A stretch of DNA of 64,000 bases from Achromobacter sp. RTa (GCF_000757485.1 NZ_JPYO01000004.1:1-64000), one strand, 5' to 3'; shown: positions 52,676 to 61,757, counted from the stretch's first letter. The notes: a model not told the origin generated them from the letters alone. Translations and numbers: made by a program.

Positions 52676-54100
52676 CTACGCCGCGCCCTCGTCCTTTTTC
52701 AGTGCCGCGGCCACGCGCGCGGCGGCGCAGACGGCCATCAATGGCGCCACGGCCAGCACCGCGAACAGCCACCAGGCGGCACGCGACGTGCCCTCGATAC
52801 CCCCGGGCACGTTCAGGCCGCCCAGGTTGGCGAGCATGCCGGCCAGCGCCGAGCCCAGGGCCGTGGCGAACAGCTGCACCGTGGTGATAGAGGTGGCGGC
52901 CGTGTCCTGGTCGCCGCTGGGAGCCACCTGCAGAATCCGCGTCAGCAGGTGCGGCCAGCCCAGCCCTATGCCGAAGCCCACCAGGGCCAACCCCAGGCAG
53001 ATGAAGGCCAGCACCGTTCCATCGCCCTGCGAGTGCAGGGGCGCGCTGAATGCCAGCGCCACCATCCCCGCCAGCACCAGCACCGGGCCGCCGGCGATGG
53101 CGCGGCGGATGCCCTCATGCTTCCACCCCGAACTCCAGATTTCCGATACCGTCCAGCCCGCCGCCATCAGGGCGGCCAGATAGCCGGAAACCAACGGCGT
53201 CTGGGCATGCAGGACCTGCAGGAAATACGGCACGAAGGTTTCGCTGGTCATGCCCACCACCAGCAATCCGATCGTGAGATACAGGGCCAGCAACGGCGAA
53301 TCCAGGCGCAATGCGTGCTTGGGGAACAGCCGGGTTTCGCTGGCGAATTCCCTGCGCACCAATAGCAGGGTCGACATGGCGGCCACGGCCACGCCGGCGA
53401 TATTCCACCAGGGATCCGGCGACATGCTGCCCACGCTCACCGCCAGCACGGCCAAGGTCAGCAGCAGCAATTGCGCCAGCGGCAGCCTGCCGCCGCTGGC
53501 CGTGGCGTCCTGCGCTCGCGCAGGCAATACCAGCCAGACCAACGCCACGTACACGAGCGTCATCGGCACCAGCGAGCCGAACGCGGCGCGCCAGGCGTCC
53601 ATTTGCGCAAACACACCGCCCACCGCCGGCCCCAGCAGCGTCGCCACCCCCCACATGCCGGAGATCAGCGCCATCGCCATGGGCCACAGGCGCTGGTCGA
53701 ACACCGAATAGATCATGGCGTAGCACAGGGCGAACAGGAAGCCGCCGCCCAGCCCCTGCAAGGCGCGGCCCAACAGCATTACCGGCATGCTCGGCGCAAG
53801 CGCGCAGACCAGGCTGCCCACGATGAAAATCGCGGTCGCAACGGCGTAGGCGCCGCGCGAGCCGGCGGCCGCCAGCAATCTGGCCGTCAACGCCGAGCCA
53901 AGAATGGACGCGACCACGAACAGCGTCGTATTCCAGGCGTAGAGCTCCAGCCCCCCGATTTCCTTGACCACCGACGGCAACACCGTGGTGGCGATATAGA
54001 TGTTGATCGCGTGCAGCGCCACTCCGCCCGCCAATGCGATGGAACGCGCCAGATTCACCCCGGAGAGCAAGCCTCCCCAACTTCCTTCCTGTGCCGACAT
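52676..54100 (-). CDS. MFS transporter, probable drug exporter
   Basis: 474 residues with about 14 hydrophobic segments. WNTTLFVVASILGSALTARLLAAAGSRGAY holds the conserved loop after segment 2, and LLGRALQGLGGGFLFALCYAMIYSVFDQRLWPMAMALISGMWGVATLLGPAVGG is the DHA antiporter motif C region. It probably exports drugs or metabolites with H+ exchange. GGAG before ATG 54100 decides the start over 54118. A 14-bp palindrome lies 71 bases upstream. Confidence 0.9.
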   Translation of the reverse strand: MSAQEGSWGGLLSGVNLARSIALAGGVALHAINIYIATTVLPSVVKEIGGLELYAWNTTLFVVASILGSALTARLLAAAGSRGAYAVATAIFIVGSLVCALAPSMPVMLLGRALQGLGGGFLFALCYAMIYSVFDQRLWPMAMALISGMWGVATLLGPAVGGVFAQMDAWRAAFGSLVPMTLVYVALVWLVLPARAQDATASGGRLPLAQLLLLTLAVLAVSVGSMSPDPWWNIAGVAVAAMSTLLLVRREFASETRLFPKHALRLDSPLLALYLTIGLLVVGMTSETFVPYFLQVLHAQTPLVSGYLAALMAAGWTVSEIWSSGWKHEGIRRAIAGGPVLVLAGMVALAFSAPLHSQGDGTVLAFICLGLALVGFGIGLGWPHLLTRILQVAPSGDQDTAATSITTVQLFATALGSALAGMLANLGGLNVPGGIEGTSRAAWWLFAVLAVAPLMAVCAAARVAAALKKDEGAA

Positions 54101-54170
54101 GCGATCTCCAGACAACAAAGGCTCATACGCATCGTTGTCCAGGACGGGCGGATGCGCCGCTCAAATAAAA

Positions 54171-54184
54171 CAAGAATATTCTTG
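54171..54184. promoter_or_regulatory. Perfect palindrome CAAGAATATTCTTG, candidate repressor operator
   Basis: A 14-bp perfect AT-rich palindrome in the promoter of the MFS gene starting at 54100, in GC-rich DNA. Such sites are typical for TetR or MarR repressors of efflux genes, but no regulator gene of those families is adjacent. Confidence 0.5.
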
Positions 54185-54240
54185 GATTATTATGGAGGCG
54201 CGATCGATCCGTCAAGGAATCGATCGGGGAATCCGGAGGG

Positions 54241-54264
54241 GCCCGCGCGGAGGATCGCGCGGGC
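54241..54264 (-). terminator. Hairpin after the second MFS gene
   Basis: A perfect 9-bp stem GCCCGCGCG/CGCGCGGGC (54241-54249 with 54256-54264) lies 20 bases past the stop at 54285. No T-run follows on the minus strand. Confidence 0.5.
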
Positions 54265-54284
54265 GCCCGGCGCTGCCCTCGGCG

Positions 54285-55538
54285 TCAAGCGCGCTGGCGC
54301 GCGCGCGAGGCCGTCCCGGCCAGCACCAGGACGGCAAGGGCCAGCGGCACGAAAGACACCCACAGTACGGTATCCCAATCGTAGGCGGCCAGCAGCCCGC
54401 CAGAAGCGAACGAGCCCACGGCCATGGTGCCGAAGACGACGAAATCATTGAGGGACTGCACCCGGGTTTTCTCTTCCGGACGATGGCACTCCAGCACCAG
54501 CGCGGATGCTCCGACGAAGCCGAAGTTCCAGCCGACGCCAAGCAGGATCAGCGTGAGCCAGAAGTTGGCGACGTCGACGCCGGTCAGGCCGACGGCCGCG
54601 GACAATCCGGTAAGCAGCAGCCCCGCCGCCACGATGCGGCCGGCTCCGAACCGGACGATCAGGCGCCCGGTGAAGAAGCTGGGCGCATACATGGCGATGA
54701 CGTGCCATTGCAGGCCGAGATTGGCGTTCTCTTGGGAATGGCCGCAGATATGCATCGCCAGCGGGGCCGCCGTCATGAGGAAGTTCATCAGCATGTAGGA
54801 AACGGCCCCGCAGATGACGGCGGTGATGAACAGAGGCTGACGGGCGATGACGGACAGCGGGCGTCCCTTCGCGACTTCGGCCGGCGTCGGCGCAGGCAGC
54901 CGGACGCCCAGCAGGACGACGGCCGACAGCGCGGCAACTGCGGCTTGCACGAGGAAGGTGGCCGCGAACATGTGCGGCTGCCAGAGATACATGGTGTGCG
55001 TGACGAGTTGCGGCCCCACTACGCCCGCCACGACGCCGCCCCCCATCACGAAGGAAAGGGCGCGCGCCCGCAACGCGGGAGACACGCCGTCCGCCGCCGC
55101 GAAGCGGAAGGAAAGCACCACCGCCGCATACGCGCCGCCAAAGAAAGTCGCCAGGCAGAAAAGCCAGAACGAGCTCAATATGATAGCGGCCGCCGCGAGC
55201 AGCCCCACCAGCACGCCGCAACCGGTGCCGGCCAGGAAGGCGGCTCTTCTGCCATGGCGGCGCGCAATGGCTCCTGCGGGCATGATGCAGGCCGCCATGC
55301 CCACCACGAAAATGGAAATAGGCAGGGTAGCCAGCGCCTTGTCCGGGGCCAGCATGTCTCCGACGATGGCCCCGGTAGCGTAGACCACGACGGAGTTCGC
55401 TCCGGCCAGCGCCTGGGCGGTGGTCAGCCGTGCGATGTTTCCGCGCTGCTCGCGCGACGAAAGTTCATGGGTGGGACCGCTGGCTGATGCTGGCGCGACG
55501 GAGGACAAGGCATACCTCGGTTGTAAGTAAATAATCAC
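54285..55538 (-). CDS. MFS transporter
   Basis: 417 residues with about 12 hydrophobic segments. IARRHGRRAAFLAGTGCGVLVG is the loop-2/3 motif A variant, and ALSFVMGGGVVAGVVGPQLVTHT the segment-5 region; HSQENANLGLQWHVIAMYAPSFFTGRLIVRFG is the central loop. This YfcJ-like type includes putative arabinose/drug exporters; the substrate is unknown. The GTG start at 55538 overlaps the stop of the upstream remnant frame (GTGA). A TTG at 55505 with GAGG upstream is an alternative. Confidence 0.85.
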   Translation of the reverse strand: MIIYLQPRYALSSVAPASASGPTHELSSREQRGNIARLTTAQALAGANSVVVYATGAIVGDMLAPDKALATLPISIFVVGMAACIMPAGAIARRHGRRAAFLAGTGCGVLVGLLAAAAIILSSFWLFCLATFFGGAYAAVVLSFRFAAADGVSPALRARALSFVMGGGVVAGVVGPQLVTHTMYLWQPHMFAATFLVQAAVAALSAVVLLGVRLPAPTPAEVAKGRPLSVIARQPLFITAVICGAVSYMLMNFLMTAAPLAMHICGHSQENANLGLQWHVIAMYAPSFFTGRLIVRFGAGRIVAAGLLLTGLSAAVGLTGVDVANFWLTLILLGVGWNFGFVGASALVLECHRPEEKTRVQSLNDFVVFGTMAVGSFASGGLLAAYDWDTVLWVSFVPLALAVLVLAGTASRARQRA

Positions 55539-55822
55539 AGGTTATAAGGCGACACGATAACGCCTTTCCCGGGCGCCGCCGGAACGCCGCTGGATTCCAG
55601 GATCGGGAGCGGCCCGCCGGCCCGGTCCATGGTGAGGACCATGCGGAACTTCGCTTCGCCGGACTTCATGCGCCGATAGGCCTCTTCGGCCCGATCCAGA
55701 CGCGGACGCCGCGGAAAGCCCGCTCCATCGCCAGATGCTGCGTCAACGCATGCAGGCCGGCCTTGGCCATCGAATAGGCCGCCCACGACCAGCAGCTTCC
55801 TGCCGTTGAACCCAGTGCCCAT
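55535..55822 (-). pseudogene. Scar of fused short-chain dehydrogenase and alcohol dehydrogenase fragments
   Basis: From ATG 55822, after a perfect GGAGG site, MGTGFNGRKLLVVGG is an SDR N-terminus. After about 45 bases the sequence continues one frame over as AYSMAKAGLHALTQHLAMERAF, the SDR YxxxK helix, so the 120 or so residues between are gone. Near 55695 it returns to the first frame as DRAEEAYRRMKSGEAKFRMVL, a zinc alcohol-dehydrogenase C-terminus. The 95-codon frame stays open to a TGA at 55535 that overlaps the MFS start. No active enzyme can result. Confidence 0.7.
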
Positions 55823-55968
55823 GTTGAAACCTCCAGGCGTCCGGCGCCTTGGTCCGTCGATAGAAAAACTGTGCGCCAAAGTGCACGCACAAGCGGGATT
55901 CTTCACCCGGCGCTCCCCCACCGCAAACGAGATAAACTTCCTTTCATTAAAAGAAAATCTTTATCGAT

Positions 55969-56910
55969 ATGAAGTCACCCGTGCATCTGAACGCCCTGCG
56001 GGCATTCGAGGCCAGCGCCCGGCACCGGAGCTTTTCCTCCGCCGCGGCGGAGCTGCACGTCACGCCCGCCGCAGTGGGCCAGCTCGTCCGCACCCTCGAA
56101 CAATGGCTGGGCGCGCCCTTGTTCCATCGAGGCGCAAGCGGCAAGGCCCGGCTGATTCCCTCCGAGGCCGCCGAGCGCGCGCTTCCCGATATCCGCGCGG
56201 GTCTGGCCAGGCTTGCGCAGGGCTTGGAGCGGCTGAAGGAGGCGTCTCCGAACGGGCTGCTCACCGTGGCCGTCAGCCCGGCGTTCGCGGCGAAGTGGCT
56301 GCTGCCGCGCATCGAGCGCTTCCAGGCGGCATGGCCCGATACCGACGTGCGGCTGGACACCAATCTCAAACCCGTGGACTTCGTGTCCCAGCAGATCGAT
56401 ATCGGCGTGCGCTACGGCTTGGGTGTCTGGCCCGGTCTGGCGGCGGAAAAGCTGATGGACGAAGAGGTCTACCCAGTCTGCTCGCCCGCGCTCCTGCACC
56501 GCCGCGGCCGGCTCGACCGCCCCGCGGACCTGATGCGCGAGACCTTTATCCACGATCTGTCGATGGATGGCCATCAAGGCTTCCCGACATGGGATATGTG
56601 GCTGGAAAAAGCCGGAGTCCGGCCGACCCCGGCGCGGCGCACCATGAAGATCAACAATTCCGCGGCGGTGCTGCAGGCAGCGATCGACGCGCACGGGGTC
56701 GCGCTGGCCCGTAGCGTCATGGTGCGCGACGATCTGGCCGCAGGACGCCTGGTCAGGCTGTTCCCGGAGGTCGGATTCCCGTCGGCGCTTGCCTACTACG
56801 TGGTCTACCGCCCCGAGACCGCCTCCCTGCCCAGGCTGAGGGCCTTTCGAGACTGGCTGTTCGAAGAAGCCATGCCTGCCCGAAACGACGCGGCCGTCGG
56901 GAGCCGCTAG
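55969..56910 (+). CDS. LysR-family regulator, GcvA-like
   Basis: 313 residues. The helix-turn-helix is at about 5-65 (LNALRAFEASARHRSF, LHVTPAAVGQLVRTLEQWLG, LFHRGASGKARLI), followed by the effector domain (GLLTVAVSPAFAAKWLLPRI, VDFVSQQIDIGVRYGLG) typical of the GcvA branch. It is divergent from the dehydrogenase scar at 55822, which may have been its target before decay. The leader (55930-55968) is AT-rich. It ends 20 bases before the convergent CaiB-type gene. Confidence 0.9.
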   Translation: MKSPVHLNALRAFEASARHRSFSSAAAELHVTPAAVGQLVRTLEQWLGAPLFHRGASGKARLIPSEAAERALPDIRAGLARLAQGLERLKEASPNGLLTVAVSPAFAAKWLLPRIERFQAAWPDTDVRLDTNLKPVDFVSQQIDIGVRYGLGVWPGLAAEKLMDEEVYPVCSPALLHRRGRLDRPADLMRETFIHDLSMDGHQGFPTWDMWLEKAGVRPTPARRTMKINNSAAVLQAAIDAHGVALARSVMVRDDLAAGRLVRLFPEVGFPSALAYYVVYRPETASLPRLRAFRDWLFEEAMPARNDAAVGSR

Positions 56911-56930
56911 GGCGCGCATGGCGCGCGCGT

Positions 56931-58061
56931 TCAGTGCTCCCCGCCGAACTCAGCCAATTCCTCAGGATCCAGCCAATCCTCCAGCGCCGCGGGATCGGGC
57001 GGCTGCGGCGCCGTGGGCCGGGCGCTGGGCGTCCTGCTGAAGCGCGGCGCCGGCGCCGGCTGCGTGATGCCGTCGATGTCCAGCAATGTTGCGCGCGCCT
57101 TGATCTGGGGATGCTCGGCGGCGTCGGCCAGCGTGTGCACGGGCGCCACGCATACGTCCAGCTCCGCCAGCCGTTCGCACCATTCGTCCCGGCTGCGCTG
57201 GGCGAAAGCCGTGCGCAGCACCTCCCGCAGGCGGGACCAGGTGTTCCTGTCCTGATGGTCGCCCAGTTCGCGGATGGCGTTGTCGTCCAGGCCCAGCTGT
57301 CGCAGCAGCAATTCGTGGAAGCGGCGCTCTATCGGGCCGACTGACAGCCACTTGCCGTCTGCGCATGGGTATACGTCGTAGAACGGCGCGCCGGAATCCA
57401 GGATATTGGTGCCTCGCTGCGGCTGCCACGAGCCGGAGGCAGCCAAGCCGAAAAATGCCGTGGCCATCGAGGCCACGCCATCCATGACGGCGGCATCCAC
57501 CACCTGGCCTTGTCCTGACTGGCGCGCCTCGATGATCGCGGCCAGCATGCCCAACGCCAGGTATGGGCCGCCGCCGCCGAAATCGCCCACCAGCGCAAGC
57601 GGCGGCGTGGGCGGCTGGCCGGCGCGGCCGATGGCGTCCAGCACACCGGTGACGGCGATGTAGTTGATGTCATGCCCGGCGACATGCGCAAGCGGGCCGT
57701 CCTGGCCCCAGCCCGTGATGCGGCCGTAGACCAGGCGGGGATTCTCGGCCAGGCACGCTTGCGGCCCCAGGCCCAGCCGCTCCGTTACGCCAGGGCGAAA
57801 CCCTTCTATCAGCGCGTCGGCCTTGCGCAAAAGCCGCAGCACCAGCGCGATGGCGCGAGGATTCTTCAGGTCCAGCGCAATGGAGCGCCGGTTGCGCAGC
57901 AACAGGTTGTATTTCAGCTCCCGCTTCACGCCCAGGTCCGCCGGCTCCTTGCGCTCGATGCGCAGGACGGTGGCGCCCATGTCGGCCAGCAGCATGGCCG
58001 CCATCGGCCCCGGGCCGATACCCGCCAATTCGATGATCCTGATTCCAGCCAAAGGCCCCAT
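56931..58061 (-). CDS. CaiB/BaiF CoA-transferase family, alpha-methylacyl-CoA racemase type
   Basis: 376 residues. The racemase residues are conserved with the spacing of mycobacterial MCR: His130 in AGHDINYIAVTG, Asp160 in LVGDFGGGG and Glu245 in VGPIERRF. GAPFYDVYPCADGKW and the N-terminal GIRIIELAGIGPGPMAAMLLADMGA are family marks. It probably epimerises a 2-methyl-branched acyl-CoA so that the (S)-specific acyl-CoA dehydrogenases encoded upstream can use it. Last gene of the CoA operon. Confidence 0.9.
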   Translation of the reverse strand: MGPLAGIRIIELAGIGPGPMAAMLLADMGATVLRIERKEPADLGVKRELKYNLLLRNRRSIALDLKNPRAIALVLRLLRKADALIEGFRPGVTERLGLGPQACLAENPRLVYGRITGWGQDGPLAHVAGHDINYIAVTGVLDAIGRAGQPPTPPLALVGDFGGGGPYLALGMLAAIIEARQSGQGQVVDAAVMDGVASMATAFFGLAASGSWQPQRGTNILDSGAPFYDVYPCADGKWLSVGPIERRFHELLLRQLGLDDNAIRELGDHQDRNTWSRLREVLRTAFAQRSRDEWCERLAELDVCVAPVHTLADAAEHPQIKARATLLDIDGITQPAPAPRFSRTPSARPTAPQPPDPAALEDWLDPEELAEFGGEH

Positions 58062-58103
58062 GTGTACGTCTCTCCTTGCAATGGCGGCTGGCGCGCCGCC
58101 GGA

Positions 58104-59300
58104 TCAAAGCAGTTCGACGGCGATGGCCGTGGCTTCGCCTCCGCCCAGGCACAGGCTGGCGACGCCGCGGCGCAGCCCGCGCCGCTCCAGCGAGTGCAGC
58201 AGCGTCACGATGATGCGCGCGCCAGTGGCGCCCACGGGGTGTCCCAGGGCGCAGGCGCCGCCTTCGACATTGACGCGCTCCGGCGAAAGGCCCAGGTCGC
58301 GCAAGGCGATCAGCGTGACGACCGCAAAGGCCTCGTTGATCTCGAACAGGTCCACGGAGTCGCGGCTCCAGCCCACCCGATCCAGCAAGCGCGTGATGGC
58401 GTGCACCGGCGCCACCGGGAACTGCCCCGGCGCAAGCGCCGCGGCCGCATGGCCGACGATGCGCGCCCGCGGCGCGAGGCCCAGCGTTTCCGCATGCCCT
58501 TGCCGCGTCAGCACCAGCGCGGCCGCGCCGTCGGATATGGAAGAGGCATTGCCCGCCGTGACCGTGCCGTCAGGCGTGAATACCGGCTTCAGGCCGGCCA
58601 GCCGCGATGCGTCGCACTGGCCCGGCGTCTCGTCATCGCAGACGAGCCCGCCGGCCGGCTCGCCACGGCGCGCCCGCGCCGCGATGGGCGCGATCTCGGC
58701 CGTGAAGTTTCCTGCCGCAATGCTGGCCTGGGCTCGCAGCACGCTCCGCTCGGCGTAGGCGTCCTGCTGGGCGCGGCTGAAGCCGTGCTCGCGCGCCGCC
58801 AGATCGGCATAGTGCCCCATCAGATGGCCTTCGTAGGCATCCTGCAGGCCATCGCGATACATGTGGTCCAGCAGTTGCCCGTCGCCAAGGCGGTAGCCTT
58901 GGCGGGCCTTGGGTATCAGGTGCGGCGCATTGCTCATGGATTCCATGCCCCCTGCCAGCACCAGGTCGGCGGATCCGGCGCGGAGAATGTCGTGCGCGAG
59001 GATTGCGGCCTTCATGCCCGAACCGCACATCTTGCTCAGCGTCGTCGCCTGCACGGTGGTCGGCAGCCCCGCGCCAAGCACGGCCTGGCGCGCCGGCGCC
59101 TGGCCCAGGCCCGCAAACAGGCAGCACCCCATCAATGCCTCCTGCGCGGCATCCTGCGGCAGCCCGGCCTGGCGCACCGCGGCGGCCAGCGCATGGGCGC
59201 CCAGCTGGGGCGCGGTGTAGTGCGACAACGCGCCCTGGAATGCGCCGATGGGCGTGCGCTGCGCGGCAACGATGACGACGGGGTCTGAATGGGTGGACAT
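58104..59300 (-). CDS. Acetyl-CoA acetyltransferase (thiolase)
   Basis: 398 residues. Nucleophile Cys92 is in TLSKMCGSGMKAA, catalytic His is in ALGHPVGATGARI near 353, and the second Cys in SLCLGGGEATA near 383. It cleaves 3-oxoacyl-CoA in beta-oxidation or condenses acetyl-CoA. The start at 59300 fits family length; the frame up to 59336 has no better site. It lies between acyl-CoA dehydrogenase and racemase genes on one strand. Confidence 0.92.
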   Translation of the reverse strand: MSTHSDPVVIVAAQRTPIGAFQGALSHYTAPQLGAHALAAAVRQAGLPQDAAQEALMGCCLFAGLGQAPARQAVLGAGLPTTVQATTLSKMCGSGMKAAILAHDILRAGSADLVLAGGMESMSNAPHLIPKARQGYRLGDGQLLDHMYRDGLQDAYEGHLMGHYADLAAREHGFSRAQQDAYAERSVLRAQASIAAGNFTAEIAPIAARARRGEPAGGLVCDDETPGQCDASRLAGLKPVFTPDGTVTAGNASSISDGAAALVLTRQGHAETLGLAPRARIVGHAAAALAPGQFPVAPVHAITRLLDRVGWSRDSVDLFEINEAFAVVTLIALRDLGLSPERVNVEGGACALGHPVGATGARIIVTLLHSLERRGLRRGVASLCLGGGEATAIAVELL

Positions 59301-59344
59301 GGTTTGATGCCTCGGTTTCAAAACGGGTTCGAACAACAGGGCCG

Positions 59345-60415
59345 CTACGCGGCAACACAGGACGCCTTTGCATCGCTTCCGGCAGGGGCGGCGTCCATGA
59401 TGCCGCGCACGAAGCCCAGCAGCGTCTGGCTATCGCCAGCCAGCAGCCGGCGGCCGATCAGGCCGGCGCAATCGTCCTCGCTCATGCCGGTCGCGCGCCA
59501 TTCGTGCAGCCGCGTGGTGTAGATGCCCAGGGCCAATTCCTCCGTTATCCCGATCGCGCCGTGAATCGCGTGCGCGATGGCGCAGACGAGCGGAATGGCT
59601 TCGCATGCGCGCAGCCTTGCGCAAGCCGCAAGCGAGACGTCGGGAAACAGGGCGCCGCTGGCGCACGCCAGGCGCGCCGCCATCGCGGTCGACGCCACTT
59701 GCTCGGCAAGCACGCTGATCTCCTGCTGAATCGCCTGGAAGCGCCCCAGGGCCCTGCCGAACTGCTGGCGTTCCCCAACAAAGGCAATGCAACGGTCCAG
59801 CACTGCCTGCATGGCGCCGGCGATGCAGGCTGCGTCGGCGGCGTTGCGCCAGGCCTGCACGGCATCGTCCGGCAAGGTAACGCGGCCGATGACCGGCGGC
59901 GACTCCGGCCATGCCGGCGCGGCGCTGACGCGCGGCCGGAACAAACCGGGGTCAGGCGCGGCTGGCGCGGCCACGAGCAACAGGCAGCCATCGCGCTGGA
60001 CCAGCACGCTGCGCGCCAGCCCGGCCCCCGGCGTCTGGACGCAACGCAGCCCGCTCGGCCCGGGGCGCGCCAACGCCAGGGCAATGGGGCCATCGGGCAC
60101 GGCCTGGCCGGCGCTCCGCAACAAGGCGCGCGCCAGCATGGTGTCTGCCAGCGGATAAGGCAGCGCCGAGGCCCCGGCAGCCCGCAACAGCCCCTCGGCA
60201 TCCGCCAGCGATAGCCCGGCCCCGCCCAGGTCTGCCGGCGTCAAGGCGTCGACATAGCCCAGCGCGTCGATGTCCTGCCAGACACGCGCGGCGAGGCGCT
60301 CCGCGTCCGGCCCGCCGTCCCTGGCCTCGATCTCGCGGACACGCTCCAACGGACACAGGCCGGCCAGGGCGCGCAGGAATTCGTCATGGAGGTCTTGCTG
60401 AATGGTTTGCGGCAT
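59345..60415 (-). CDS. Acyl-CoA dehydrogenase family protein (divergent subunit)
   Basis: 356 residues. The C-terminal helical domain is clear (CIAFVGERQQFGRALGRFQAIQQEISVLAEQV, HAIHGAIGITEELALGIYTTRLHEW), while the N-terminal and beta domains are weakly conserved. Two-subunit acyl-CoA dehydrogenases of steroid or side-chain degradation show this pattern, so it may form a heteromer with the product of 60444. FAD-dependent alpha,beta-desaturation of an acyl-CoA is the expected role. ATG 60415 lies 28 bases after the upstream stop. Confidence 0.87.
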   Translation of the reverse strand: MPQTIQQDLHDEFLRALAGLCPLERVREIEARDGGPDAERLAARVWQDIDALGYVDALTPADLGGAGLSLADAEGLLRAAGASALPYPLADTMLARALLRSAGQAVPDGPIALALARPGPSGLRCVQTPGAGLARSVLVQRDGCLLLVAAPAAPDPGLFRPRVSAAPAWPESPPVIGRVTLPDDAVQAWRNAADAACIAGAMQAVLDRCIAFVGERQQFGRALGRFQAIQQEISVLAEQVASTAMAARLACASGALFPDVSLAACARLRACEAIPLVCAIAHAIHGAIGITEELALGIYTTRLHEWRATGMSEDDCAGLIGRRLLAGDSQTLLGFVRGIMDAAPAGSDAKASCVAA

Positions 60416-60443
60416 GCGCTTTCCTTCTCGTATTGGCGGGCTT

Positions 60444-61706
60444 CTAGCGCAGGCCAAGTTCGCGCGCGATGATGCCGCGCAGAATATGGCGCGTGCCGCC
60501 GCGCAGCGAAAAAGTCGGATTGATGAGCGTCAGGTAGGCCAGCGTGCGCGCCAACACCTCATCCGGCGCCGGGCCCGCGCCCGCTCGCAGCGCCTGGCCT
60601 ATCCATTCAGGCACGGCCTGCTCGAACTCCGTGCCCAGGTCCTTCACCAGCACCGCCGCCAGGCTGGCGTCGGCGCCTTCATTGAGGCGCTGCGTCACCG
60701 CCAGGGACATTCCCCGCAGCACGGCCAGGCGTCCGGCCAGCCGCCCGGCAAGACGGATCTGCTCCATGTCCGGCGCGGGCCCCTGCCGCAGGTAGGCGAG
60801 CCAGCCATCTATCAGCACCATGCTGGAATAGATGCGCTCCGGGCCGCTGCGCTCCAGCGCCAGCTCCGCCGTCACCTGCTGCCAGCCGCTGCCTTCCTCG
60901 CCCACCAGCGCATTCGGAGGCAGGAGAACGTTGTCGAACAGGACCTCGCAGAAATGCGCGTCTCCCGAAATATCCCGGATCGGCCGGATCTCGATACCCG
61001 GCAAGCTCAGGTCGAAGATCATCTGCGACAGGCCGCGATGGCGGTCTTCCGGCGAACCGGAAGTTCGCACCAACGCGCACATGTAATGCGAGCGATGCGC
61101 GTTGGTGGTCCAGATCTTGCGCCCGTTCAGCCGCCATCCTCCGGCCTCGGGAGTGGCGCGCGTGCGCACGCTGGCCAGGTCGGATCCTGTGTCGGGCTCG
61201 CTCATGCCTATGGCGAAAAAGGCTTCGCCGCGAATGATGCGAGGCAGGTAGAAATCGCGCTGTTCCTGCGAGCCGTAGCGCAGGATCAATGGTGCGGTCT
61301 GGCGGTCCGCGATCCAATGCGCCGAGACCGGAGCGCCGGCCGCCAGCAGCTCCTCGCTCAGGACGAAGCGCGCGAAGTTGCTGCGCTCCGCGCCGCCGTA
61401 GGCCGCCGGCAGCGTCAAGCCCAGCCAGCCTTGCCGCGCCAGCGCGCGGCTGAACTCCGCGTCGTAGCCCATCCAGGAGCGCGCGCGGCGATCGGCCGGC
61501 ATATCCTTCAGCGCCTCCCCCAGGAAGGCGCGCACGGACGGACGCAAGGCCTCGTCCTGCGCGGGAATCGCGGCTAGCCGCAGTGCGTCGTTGATAGCGC
61601 CCAATCTGGTCCCCGGAGCATGCGGCGGCACGGCGCCGGCGCATGCATTCCAATGTTCGGAAAATGCCGTGAAAACGCTGGCCCGCGCAGGTTGCGCGGG
61701 CTTCAT
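60444..61706 (-). CDS. Acyl-CoA dehydrogenase
   Basis: 420 residues. LARQGWLGLTLPAAYGGAE, the FAD/substrate region FFAIGMSEPDTGSDLASVRTRA, GWRLNGRKIWTTNAHRSHYMCALVRT, VLFDNVLLPPNALVGEEGSGW and the C-terminal FSLRGGTRHILRGIIARELGL are standard family signatures. It introduces the 2,3-double bond in an acyl-CoA. It heads the operon (two dehydrogenases, thiolase, racemase) and is divergent from the LysR gene at 61805; the shared promoter holds a palindrome at 61730-61757. Confidence 0.92.
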   Translation of the reverse strand: MKPAQPARASVFTAFSEHWNACAGAVPPHAPGTRLGAINDALRLAAIPAQDEALRPSVRAFLGEALKDMPADRRARSWMGYDAEFSRALARQGWLGLTLPAAYGGAERSNFARFVLSEELLAAGAPVSAHWIADRQTAPLILRYGSQEQRDFYLPRIIRGEAFFAIGMSEPDTGSDLASVRTRATPEAGGWRLNGRKIWTTNAHRSHYMCALVRTSGSPEDRHRGLSQMIFDLSLPGIEIRPIRDISGDAHFCEVLFDNVLLPPNALVGEEGSGWQQVTAELALERSGPERIYSSMVLIDGWLAYLRQGPAPDMEQIRLAGRLAGRLAVLRGMSLAVTQRLNEGADASLAAVLVKDLGTEFEQAVPEWIGQALRAGAGPAPDEVLARTLAYLTLINPTFSLRGGTRHILRGIIARELGLR

Positions 61707-61729
61707 GGCAATCTACACGGGGGCCACAT

Positions 61730-61757
61730 CCCGGTCTAATATTAGATGTGGACCGGG
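61730..61757. promoter_or_regulatory. Nested palindromes in the divergent promoter, candidate LysR-type site
   Basis: Perfect 7-bp arms CCCGGTC (61730-61736) and GACCGGG (61751-61757) enclose TCTAATATTAGA (61735-61746), itself a perfect 12-bp palindrome with a central TA-rich step. The site is 24 bases from the acyl-CoA dehydrogenase start and 48 from the LysR start, suitable for control in both directions. Confidence 0.55.
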
